DNA of 13,166 bases from an uncultured Gammaproteobacteria bacterium (GTDB lineage Bacteria > Pseudomonadota > Gammaproteobacteria > Steroidobacterales > JABDMI01). The stretch lies in NCBI GenBank assembly GCA_938039225.1, contig CALHVH010000207.1, positions 1-13,166 of the forward strand, written 5' to 3'. Of this stretch, positions 1 through 6,736 are shown piece after piece (positions within the stretch are counted from its first letter, which is position 1; each line of letters begins with the position of its first letter). The position numbers and the translations under genes are program-made. Below the pieces are notes generated by a model. That model saw only the letters and a program-made list of their open reading frames with translations, was not told where the DNA came from and did not search any database.

Positions 1-780
1 CCTTGAAACAGTGCTTATAAAATCAGGGTGCTCTTTAATATTATTATGGTTAGCTTTTTCAAAAACTACTTTTTGGGTATCTCCCTTCCATAGCTCGCAC
101 AGTTTTATTGCGTGATGCTTAGGGATTATTTGATCCTGATCAGCAATCAAACATAACATTGGTTTTTCTATGCTTGGTGCTAATTTATCTGATTCATAAC
201 GTTGTCTTAACAAAGTAGATACAGGAAACAATGGGAAACGTTTTTGTGCAACATTTACAATACTGTCATAAGGTGTAATTAATACAACTTTAGCCACATC
301 TCTTTCACTGGCAACATATGTAGCAATACCAGACCCTAAACTACGGCCAATAAGAATTATCGACTCTGCTTGGATACCGTTGGTTTTAACAATCTCATCC
401 AAGATGTATAAAGCATCTTTTTTTAAATCTTTTTCATCAGGCTTGCCTCCGCTACGGCCATAACCTCGATAATTCATGGCAACAAAATTCTTAAAACCCA
501 TTTCAGCAAGAACACTTATATTACGTGAGGCTTCATCGCCGTTGCCTCCGTAATAGAAAACTACTGGATTCTCTGGACTTACATTCTGTACCCTACTCCA
601 GCCGTGCAAAGCAATTCCTTCATGCTGAATTTCAGTTAAAAATTGTTTAAACGTTTTGGCGTTTTCTAAGTCTTCAGGTTGAGGAAAATATATCAGCTTA
701 TTTTGCTGGGTATACAAAAAGGCACAGATACCTGCATAACAAAGCAGCAAAAATACGCTGAATATTTTTAGAATTTTCAT
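1..780 (-). CDS. Membrane-anchored alpha/beta hydrolase (BEM46/ABHD13-like), C-terminus cut by window edge
   Basis: The reverse strand reads open for 260 codons from the ATG at 780 to the window edge, so the C-terminus is missing. Residues 5-24 form a hydrophobic segment after a short basic start, which I read as an uncleaved N-terminal membrane anchor with the catalytic domain in the periplasm. The domain shows an oxyanion-type FYYGGNGDE (76-83), the nucleophile elbow GRSLGSG (Ser147), the acid in ADQDQIIP (probably Asp216) and a catalytic His245 in ANHNN, so the triad is complete. This order and spacing fit the BEM46/ABHD13-like subgroup of serine hydrolases, often annotated as alpha/beta hydrolase or lysophospholipase-like. 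The substrate cannot be told from sequence. The gene is divergent from the symporter gene and shares a 120-bp intergenic region with it. The ribosome-binding site is weak. The fold call is firm; the exact activity is open. Confidence 0.88.
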   Translation of the reverse strand, partial: MKILKIFSVFLLLCYAGICAFLYTQQNKLIYFPQPEDLENAKTFKQFLTEIQHEGIALHGWSRVQNVSPENPVVFYYGGNGDEASRNISVLAEMGFKNFVAMNYRGYGRSGGKPDEKDLKKDALYILDEIVKTNGIQAESIILIGRSLGSGIATYVASERDVAKVVLITPYDSIVNVAQKRFPLFPVSTLLRQRYESDKLAPSIEKPMLCLIADQDQIIPKHHAIKLCELWKGDTQKVVFEKANHNNIKEHPDFISTVSR

Positions 781-900
781 GAAATGTCTTTATTTTTAAT
801 ATCGAATTGCAGAAAGTATACTTCTAACCTTGCACATTTGCTCTTAAAGAGCCATTATTAGCGGTTAATAAAATACATAATATAAAAGCGAGGAGCTTTC
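781..900. promoter_or_regulatory. Divergent intergenic region, hydrolase/symporter
   Basis: This 120-bp AT-rich stretch must carry promoters for both divergent genes. An inverted repeat GCTCTT-A-AAGAGC lies at 840-852 and could be a small operator. A strong Shine-Dalgarno GAGGAG (890-895) precedes the symporter ATG by 5 nt. Several AT-rich -10-like boxes are present (for example CATTAT at 853-858 and TATAAA at 881-886), but none has a convincing -35 partner, so I do not assign a start site. Confidence 0.4.
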
Positions 901-2649
901 ATGCAGGGTTTTAATGAATTTATTGGTGTAATCAACGATTTTCTATGGGCAGAATGGTTTGTTTACGTAATCATGGCCACTGGTGTTGTTTATACATTCT
1001 GGTCTATTTTTAGTCAATACCGCTCTCTAACTCATGGCTCGGCCGTACTTCGCGGTAAGTATGATGATAAAAACGATCCCGGTGCCATTAGTCACTTTCA
1101 AGCTCTCTCTGCAGCACTGTCTGCCACCGTTGGTTTAGGGAATATTGCTGGCGTAGCTATTGCAATTGCTCTAGGTGGTCCTGGTGCAGTTTTCTGGATG
1201 TGGATTGTTGGCATATTTGGTATGGCGCTTAAGCTTACCGAAGTAACGCTATCCATGCTTTATCGTGATACATCGAACCCAGAGGAACCATTGGGCGGAC
1301 CAATGTATGTGGTTAAAAAAGGTCTAGCTAACTTAAATCCTAAACTTGCTGGTTTAGGTAAAGTGCTAGGGGGTATTTTCTGTGTGACTTTATTAGTCTC
1401 TGCCGTGACTGGCGGGAATATGTTCCAAGCATGGAATGTTGCTGATGTATCTAGAGAATATTTTGGAATTCCTGAAATTGCTTCAGGCATTATTCTTGCC
1501 ATCGTTGTTGCCATGGTTATTTTAGGCGGGATCAAACGTATTGGTTCGGTTGCAGGAAGACTTGTGCCATTCATGGTCTTACTTTACATAGCAGCAGGCT
1601 TAGTTGTATTAGTAGCTAATGCTGGTCTAATCTTACCTACACTTAAATTAATTGTTCATTCAGCGTTTAACCCTACAGAAGCAGCAGGAGCCTTTATGGG
1701 TGGTACGGTTGCATACGGTTTAATTCTTGGTATGAAACGTGCTTTATTTTCTAGTGAAGCGGGTCAAGGCTCATCGCCTATTGCTCATGCAGCAGCAAGA
1801 ACTAAAGAGCCTGTTCGAGAAGGCGTGGTCGCTGGTTTAGAACCGTTCATCGATACCATTGTGGTTTGTACCTTTACTGCATTAATCATATTAACTACTG
1901 GTGTTTGGGACCGTTCGGCTGAAGGTAAGCTGGTGAATACACCAGAAATTTTCAGTTCCCTTGATGCTGAAAATCCAAATCGTTGGCAAATTGATGACAC
2001 AGCACTACCAGCGCTTAAAGACAATAGCCTAACCTTATTACCTAATGAAGAATGGAAAGTCGGCGATGAAGTCTTTGCTTATATAGAAGGTGATGCCAAT
2101 GGTGACACTGCTAACAACTTAAGTCGCGCTTTTGCTGCAGTTGTTGAAAAAGAGGGGCAACTTAAACTTGAATGGTCTTCAATTAGAAGCGAAAGCAAGC
2201 CTAAATTTAAAGATGGCGAAGTTTATAAAAACTGGATTGGTGCAACATTAACTGCCAAAGCTTTTGATACCGTGCAACCTGATTTAGGTAAATGGTTAGT
2301 TCCACTGGCAGCATGGTTATTTGCTATCTCCACCATGATTTCCTGGAGTTACTATGGTGAACAGGGAATTATTTATCTCATGGGTAAAAAAGCTGTTCCC
2401 ACTTACAAGGTTATTTATTGCTTCTTAATTATTGTGGCAACCATGGGCATCTTTAATACTACGGAAGATATTGAGAACTTCAGTAACCTGGGTACAGGTG
2501 TGATGTTATGGATTAATATTCCCATAGTAATCTTCTTTGGTTATCAAGCCATGAAGGCTTACCATGATTATATTGATCGACTTAAAAATGGAAAAATGGG
2601 TGATGATTTCGAAGCTCCTACCATTGAAGAATTATTAGCTAAAAAATAA
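901..2649 (+). CDS. AGCS-family sodium:alanine (amino acid) symporter
   Basis: The product is an inner-membrane secondary transporter that most likely imports alanine or glycine with Na+. Family marks are the conserved block SAALSATVGLGNIAGVA (70-86) followed by GGPGAVFWMW (92-101), GGPMYV (132-137), the signature GMKRALFSSEAGQGSSPIAHAAA (277-299), and GEQGIIYLMG (486-495) before the last helices. About ten or eleven hydrophobic segments are visible. The start is fixed by GAGGAG five bases upstream. At 582 residues it is well over the roughly 450-500 usual for AGCS proteins. The excess is a hydrophilic insert at about 337-445, after the helix ending LIILTTGVW and before the segment starting WIGATLTAKAF. 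Its topology (periplasmic or cytoplasmic) is not certain. The C-terminal tail is acidic and soluble. The gene is monocistronic, with its own terminator directly downstream. Family assignment is secure; the exact amino acid is inferred. Confidence 0.95.
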   Translation: MQGFNEFIGVINDFLWAEWFVYVIMATGVVYTFWSIFSQYRSLTHGSAVLRGKYDDKNDPGAISHFQALSAALSATVGLGNIAGVAIAIALGGPGAVFWMWIVGIFGMALKLTEVTLSMLYRDTSNPEEPLGGPMYVVKKGLANLNPKLAGLGKVLGGIFCVTLLVSAVTGGNMFQAWNVADVSREYFGIPEIASGIILAIVVAMVILGGIKRIGSVAGRLVPFMVLLYIAAGLVVLVANAGLILPTLKLIVHSAFNPTEAAGAFMGGTVAYGLILGMKRALFSSEAGQGSSPIAHAAARTKEPVREGVVAGLEPFIDTIVVCTFTALIILTTGVWDRSAEGKLVNTPEIFSSLDAENPNRWQIDDTALPALKDNSLTLLPNEEWKVGDEVFAYIEGDANGDTANNLSRAFAAVVEKEGQLKLEWSSIRSESKPKFKDGEVYKNWIGATLTAKAFDTVQPDLGKWLVPLAAWLFAISTMISWSYYGEQGIIYLMGKKAVPTYKVIYCFLIIVATMGIFNTTEDIENFSNLGTGVMLWINIPIVIFFGYQAMKAYHDYIDRLKNGKMGDDFEAPTIEELLAKK

Positions 2650-2690
2650 ATTTGATTACGACTATGTAAATTTAGTCAATTAAATCAAAT
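2650..2690 (+). other. Imperfect hairpin upstream of the terminator
   Basis: The outer arms ATTTGATT (2650-2657) and AATCAAAT (2683-2690) pair, and inside them GACTA (2660-2664) pairs with TAGTC (2673-2677). It lies just after the symporter stop codon and before the true terminator. It may only stabilise the 3' end of the mRNA. It has no U-tract of its own. Confidence 0.35.
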
Positions 2691-2694
2691 ACAT

Positions 2695-2729
2695 AAACCG
2701 TTATCACATGAGTGGTAACGGTTTTTTTT
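2695..2729 (+). terminator. Rho-independent terminator of the symporter gene
   Basis: A 13-bp stem is formed by AAACCGTTATCAC (2695-2707) and GTGGTAACGGTTT (2712-2724), with one G-T pair, a 4-nt ATGA loop, and a run of eight T (2722-2729). It sits 45 nt after the symporter stop and just before the TetR promoter, so it insulates the two transcription units. Confidence 0.93.
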
Positions 2730-2761
2730 ATCTAAAATTTGCTTGATAACCTCTGAGGTCA

Positions 2762-2791
2762 TTGACATACATACCAGTTGGTATGTATAGT
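2762..2791 (+). promoter_or_regulatory. TetR-cluster promoter with embedded operator
   Basis: A consensus -35 TTGACA (2762-2767) is followed after 18 nt by a -10 box TATAGT (2786-2791, 5 of 6 to consensus). Between and overlapping them lies a 22-bp inverted repeat, arms ATACATACCA (2767-2776) and TGGTATGTAT (2779-2788) around a central GT, with all ten pairs matching. This is the classic place for a TetR repressor to block RNA polymerase. The site is 40 nt upstream of the TetR start codon, which strongly suggests autorepression of the regulator and control of the transport genes behind it. Confidence 0.88.
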
Positions 2792-2830
2792 TCAACACCT
2801 TATCTTCGCACATCCATATTTAATATCTCT

Positions 2831-3445
2831 ATGAATAATCCTCAAAAATTAAAAGCCGACCAGACCAGAGAACTGCTCTTGATAGCCGCTTTTTCCGAAA
2901 TACATGCTCAAGGTTTTAGAGCCGCTTCATTGGGTAATATCTTAAAAAATACCGGACTTACCAAGGGTGCTTTGTATCATCATTTTCCAAATAAACAAGC
3001 CTTAGGCTATGCCGTTTTTGATGAAATAATTGTGCCCGAGTCCCAAGAAAAATGGCAACGCTTACAAAACCCTGACAACGACCCTATCGACGTTTTGTTA
3101 GCGATTGGCCAAGAATTACTAGAGGAAGCCAATTTTCATAGTATTCAACTAGGCTGCCCTATTTGTAACTTAATTCAAGAAATGTCAGGTGTTGATCAAG
3201 GCTTTCAACAACGTTTTGCCGAGTTTCAAACCGAATGGCGTAAACAACTAACAAATGCCATTCGCAGAGGCATTGAAAACAACACCATTATTGCCGAAGC
3301 GAACCCTGAGTCCATAGCCAGCTTTTTAATTGCAGTTCATGATGGCGCTGCCAGTGTAGGTAAGGCAACACATGATATGCAAGAGTACGAAAATTGCGTT
3401 AATGAAATGAGTCGTTACGTAAACAATCTACGTAATAAAGATTAA
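2831..3445 (+). CDS. TetR/AcrR-family transcriptional repressor
   Basis: With the ATG at 2831 the product is 204 residues, typical for the family. The N-terminal DNA-binding domain includes an AFSEIHAQGF helix and the helix-turn-helix at about 32-53, ending in the hallmark GALYHHFPNK. The C-terminal ligand domain contains GCPICNLIQEMSGVDQGFQQR (108-128), a motif seen in a subgroup of TetR proteins in which the GCP segment lies near the dimer/ligand core. The frame stays open upstream to a TTG at 2762, but that TTG is the -35 box of the promoter, and an ATG at 2783 overlaps operator and -10 box; both would be untranscribed, so I chose 2831 despite a poor ribosome-binding site. The transporter gene starts 23 nt downstream in the same direction. 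The family call is firm. Regulation of the adjacent transporter is inferred from context, and the inducer is unknown. Confidence 0.93.
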   Translation: MNNPQKLKADQTRELLLIAAFSEIHAQGFRAASLGNILKNTGLTKGALYHHFPNKQALGYAVFDEIIVPESQEKWQRLQNPDNDPIDVLLAIGQELLEEANFHSIQLGCPICNLIQEMSGVDQGFQQRFAEFQTEWRKQLTNAIRRGIENNTIIAEANPESIASFLIAVHDGAASVGKATHDMQEYENCVNEMSRYVNNLRNKD

Positions 3446-3468
3446 TTAAATACCATTTTGGAAATCAC

Positions 3469-5862
3469 ATGAACAATGTAAGTTCGCAATCAAGTAACTA
3501 CGGGAAACTCGATAATCGTGTAGTAGGCTTTGCAAATAAAGTTATTAACCATCGATGGGTCGTGATATTAAGTACCTTAATCATTGTAATAGCTTCGGCG
3601 ATTGGTCTAAAAAATTACACCATGGTCACGGATTTTAGAGTTTTTTTTAGTGAAGATAACCCTCAATTATTAGCCTTTAATGAATTAGAAGATACCTATG
3701 TTAAAAATGATGTGCTTCTCTATACAGTAGAGCCCAAAAATGGCAATGTTTTTGATTCTAAAGTACTGGCTGCAATTGAAGACTTTACCGAACAGTCCTG
3801 GACCTTAATCCATAGTTCACGTGTAGATTCTATTACCAACTTTCAACATACCTATGCAGAAGAAGATGATTTAATTGTAGAGAGTTTAATTGAATTTCCC
3901 GATACGCTAAGTCAAGAAGAAATAACTGCCAAGAAAAATATCGCTCTGAACGAACCGGCCTTACTTAATCGCTTAATATCCAGCAAGGCCGATGTGACTG
4001 GCATAAGTATAACTTTTCAAATGCCCGAAGATGCTCCACAAGCGTCATTAGCGTCTTATGACTCTGCCGTTATCTTAAGAGACCAAATGCAAGCCAAATA
4101 TCCGTTCTTAGATATAGGTATCACTGGTTTTGTTGCTATGGATGGGGCTTTTTTTGAAGCATCCGATACGGATGCGAAAACCTTAATGCCTGGGATGTTT
4201 CTAGCCATTTTAATCATTCTTGGTCTACTCTTACGTAGCTATTCAGCTATTTTTGTAAGTTTAAATTTAATTATTTTCTCAATCTTAATTGGCATGGGCA
4301 TCAGCTTATGGGCCGGTGTGAAAATGACATCAGCGTCTATGCCAGCACCAATTATGATTATGACCTTAGCGGTTGCCGACTGTGTGCATTTGTACGTCAC
4401 ACTTCTTCAGGGCTTAGGTAAAGGCTTGAAGAAGCGTGAAGCTATAGTCGAATCGGTACGTGTTAACTTTTTACCCGTACTACTTACTAGTGTTACCACT
4501 GCCATTGGCTTCTTGATGATGAATTTTTCAGATTCACCACCGTTTCATGACTTAGGCAATATCACAGCATTGGGTGTGATGGTAGCGTTTGCTTTATCCG
4601 TAACTTTCTTGCCAGCTCTTGCCTCGGTGATGCCCATTAAAGCCAAAATGAGTAAAGAAAATATTCTAAATCGTTCAATGGACAAACTAGCGAATTTTGT
4701 TGTTAGCCGACATAACATCATGCTTATAGGTGGCTTCTTATTAAGTGTTATTGTGCTTAGTTTTATACCTAGAAATGAACTCAATGACGAATGGGTTAAA
4801 TATTTCTCTACTGATATGGATTTCAGACAAGACACTGTATTTGCGATGGAGCGTTTAACCGGGATATATCAATTGGCTTACTCCTTAAAAACCAATGAAG
4901 ATGGTGGCATCTCGGAACCTGAGTATTTATCAAAGCTTGCTGATTTCAAAACCTGGTTTGAAAATCAAGAAGGTGTGTTGCATGTAAACAGCATGAGTGA
5001 AACCTTCAAGCGTTTAAACAAAAACATGCATGCTGATAACCCGGCCTATCATAAAACTCCAGAAGAAAGAAAACTCGCCGCACAATATTTATTACTGTAT
5101 GAAATGTCTTTACCTTTAGGTTTAGACTTAAATAATCAAGTAGATATCGATAAATCATCTACTAACTTTGTGGTCACAACTGATCAACTCTCCACTAATG
5201 AAATACGAGCTCTTGCTGGTCTTGGAGAACAATGGTTGCTTGATAATGCTCCAGAAATGGCGACCTTAGCCAGTGGGGGCTCAGTGATGTTCTCACATTT
5301 ATCTGAACGTAATATTAAAGGCATGCTAAAGGGTACTTTCTTGGGCGTGCTGTTAATTTCATTTTTACTCATGTTTGCACTACGCAGTGTAAAAATGGGC
5401 TTTATTAGTTTAATCCCTAACTTACTCCCGGCAGGATTAGCCTTTGGTCTTTGGGGGTTAATGGTTGGACAAGTCAATATGGCTTCGTCGATTGTTACCT
5501 GCATGGTACTTGGCATCGTGGTGGATGACACCGTACACTTTTTAAGTAAATATCTACGTGCACGAAGGGAACAAGCCATGGACTCAGTAGCAGCAATCCG
5601 CTTCGCTTTTTCCTCGGTTGGCACTGCACTACTAGTAACGACCATAATCCTAATGTGTGGCTTTAGTATCCTGGCAACCTCTAATTTCGCTTTGAACTCC
5701 GGTCTAGCGAGACTAACCGTAATTGCAATCGGTCTTGCCTTAGTGGTGGACTTCTTATTATTACCACCTCTTTTAATGAAACTTGATAACAAACCTCGAG
5801 GTCTCAATAAACAGGCCACCAGTATTCCTTCTTCACTTGAACCCAATCACCAAGGAGCTTAA
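3469..5862 (+). CDS. RND-superfamily transporter, MMPL/HAE3 type
   Basis: The product is a 797-residue inner-membrane protein with the duplicated RND layout. One helix (about 30-48) is followed by a periplasmic loop (about 50-238) and five helices (about 240-388). The second half repeats this with a helix at about 416-433, a loop (about 435-615) and five helices (about 620-770). The likely proton-relay acids are Asp304 in AVADCVHLY and Asp686/Asp687 in GIVVDDTVHFLSKY, each in the fourth helix of its half; these motifs are typical of the HAE3 group, which includes hopanoid and other lipid movers. It is shorter than the roughly 1,000-residue HAE1 multidrug pumps, and no membrane-fusion protein gene is nearby, which argues against an AcrAB-type tripartite pump. 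It lies 23 nt after the TetR gene and 2 nt before the LolA-like gene, in one operon. I infer export or transfer of a lipid or hydrophobic compound; the substrate is not readable. Confidence 0.92.
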   Translation: MNNVSSQSSNYGKLDNRVVGFANKVINHRWVVILSTLIIVIASAIGLKNYTMVTDFRVFFSEDNPQLLAFNELEDTYVKNDVLLYTVEPKNGNVFDSKVLAAIEDFTEQSWTLIHSSRVDSITNFQHTYAEEDDLIVESLIEFPDTLSQEEITAKKNIALNEPALLNRLISSKADVTGISITFQMPEDAPQASLASYDSAVILRDQMQAKYPFLDIGITGFVAMDGAFFEASDTDAKTLMPGMFLAILIILGLLLRSYSAIFVSLNLIIFSILIGMGISLWAGVKMTSASMPAPIMIMTLAVADCVHLYVTLLQGLGKGLKKREAIVESVRVNFLPVLLTSVTTAIGFLMMNFSDSPPFHDLGNITALGVMVAFALSVTFLPALASVMPIKAKMSKENILNRSMDKLANFVVSRHNIMLIGGFLLSVIVLSFIPRNELNDEWVKYFSTDMDFRQDTVFAMERLTGIYQLAYSLKTNEDGGISEPEYLSKLADFKTWFENQEGVLHVNSMSETFKRLNKNMHADNPAYHKTPEERKLAAQYLLLYEMSLPLGLDLNNQVDIDKSSTNFVVTTDQLSTNEIRALAGLGEQWLLDNAPEMATLASGGSVMFSHLSERNIKGMLKGTFLGVLLISFLLMFALRSVKMGFISLIPNLLPAGLAFGLWGLMVGQVNMASSIVTCMVLGIVVDDTVHFLSKYLRARREQAMDSVAAIRFAFSSVGTALLVTTIILMCGFSILATSNFALNSGLARLTVIAIGLALVVDFLLLPPLLMKLDNKPRGLNKQATSIPSSLEPNHQGA

Positions 5863-5864
5863 TT

Positions 5865-6665
5865 ATGAATAATTTAAGCAAAACTATTACTCTAGTCTCA
5901 GCGACTGTCTTATTAACTTTTTCGAGTTTTAACGTCTTAGCAGAAACGCCTGAAGAAAAAGGCTTAGCTATTGCTATTAAAGCTCAAGAGCTCGATAAAG
6001 GCTGGGGAGACTCATCTTCAACCATGCAAATGATACTACGCAAAAAGAAAGGCAAAGAACGCACGCGTGAAATGCGAAGTCGTGCAGTAGAAACAGAGTC
6101 GGATGGTGATCGAAGCTTAATAATCTTTGACGACCCTGCCGATGTAAAAGGCACGGCCATGTTAACCCATTCCCACAAAGTAGAGCCCGATGATCAGTGG
6201 TTATTCTTGCCAGACTTAAAGCGTGTTAAACGCATTTCATCCAGCAATAAATCGGGCGCATTCATGAGCAGCGAATTTGCTTTTGAAGATATGGGCTCAC
6301 AAGAAGTTGAAAAATACAGCTATAAGTATTTACGTGATGAAAATATAGATGGGCGTGATTATTTTGTTGTTGAACGTATCCCAACCGATAGAAAGTCTGG
6401 TTATACCAAGCAGATTTCTTGGGTAGATCAGGAAACTTACCGCTTACAAAAAGTAGAATTCTATGATCGAAAATCTGCACTTTTAAAAACGCTTACTGCG
6501 AGTGACTTTAATCTTTACCTAGATAAATATTGGCGCCCAGGTCGCATGGATATGCAAAACCATTTAACGGGCAAAAGTACTACCTTAATTTTTAGTGAGT
6601 ATTCCTTTGGCAATGGCTTAACCGAAGACGACTTTACTAAGGCCACACTTAAAAAGGCAAAATGA
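5865..6665 (+). CDS. Periplasmic LolA-like outer membrane lipoprotein-sorting protein
   Basis: A signal peptide (1-26, cleavage after NVLA) sends this 266-residue protein to the periplasm. The mature part matches the LolA-like family usually annotated 'outer membrane lipoprotein-sorting protein': DRSLIIFDDPADVKGTAML (82-100), WLFLPDLKRVKRIS (112-125), the SSEFAFEDMG turn (135-144), and the later strand YWRPGRMDMQN (222-232). The family has a half-open beta-barrel that holds acyl chains. It is not the housekeeping LolA: its partner is an RND pump, and no lipoprotein-release genes are adjacent. Translation is coupled to the transporter: AAGGAG (5852-5857) lies in the transporter's last codons and only two bases separate stop and start. 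I infer that it takes a hydrophobic cargo from the RND protein across the periplasm. Confidence 0.88.
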   Translation: MNNLSKTITLVSATVLLTFSSFNVLAETPEEKGLAIAIKAQELDKGWGDSSSTMQMILRKKKGKERTREMRSRAVETESDGDRSLIIFDDPADVKGTAMLTHSHKVEPDDQWLFLPDLKRVKRISSSNKSGAFMSSEFAFEDMGSQEVEKYSYKYLRDENIDGRDYFVVERIPTDRKSGYTKQISWVDQETYRLQKVEFYDRKSALLKTLTASDFNLYLDKYWRPGRMDMQNHLTGKSTTLIFSEYSFGNGLTEDDFTKATLKKAK

Positions 6666-6688
6666 TGTGTTATTAAACACATCATTTT
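6659..6688 (+). other. Inverted repeat over the LolA-like stop codon
   Basis: Arms at 6659-6671 and 6676-6688 pair over 13 bp (core AATGATGTGTT with AACACATCATT) around a 4-nt ATTA loop. The stem contains the stop codon (6663-6665). Only a short T stretch (6685-6688) follows the arm, and it is part of the stem. It could act as a weak terminator, an attenuator, or a block to 3' exonucleases. Confidence 0.55.
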
Positions 6689-6708
6689 GTCCTGATCACA
6701 ATCAGGAC
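6689..6708 (+). other. Second hairpin directly abutting the first
   Basis: GTCCTGAT (6689-6696) pairs perfectly with ATCAGGAC (6701-6708) around a CACA loop. It starts at the base after the previous hairpin ends and has no U-tract. In tandem, the two hairpins look like an mRNA processing or stability element between the carrier gene and the outer-membrane gene. Confidence 0.5.
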
Positions 6709-6736
6709 CTCTTGACGAATACAAAAAATAAATTTT

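Noticed and set aside
1260..2024. Minus-strand open frames opposite the symporter
   Set aside because: They are antisense to conserved AGCS motifs and their translations are low-complexity with no family features.
5184..5846. Long open frame on the minus strand (220 codons)
   Set aside because: It lies fully antisense within the RND transporter gene, its translation has no recognisable domain, and the plus-strand gene is well supported.
3469..5862. RND gene as an AcrB-type multidrug pump
   Set aside because: It is much shorter than AcrB-type proteins, has the VADCVH and VDDTVH motifs of the HAE3/MMPL group, and lacks a neighbouring membrane-fusion protein gene.
6659..6708. Tandem hairpins as a Rho-independent terminator
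   Set aside because: Stems are good, but neither is followed by a T-run outside the stem, so I call them structure elements only.
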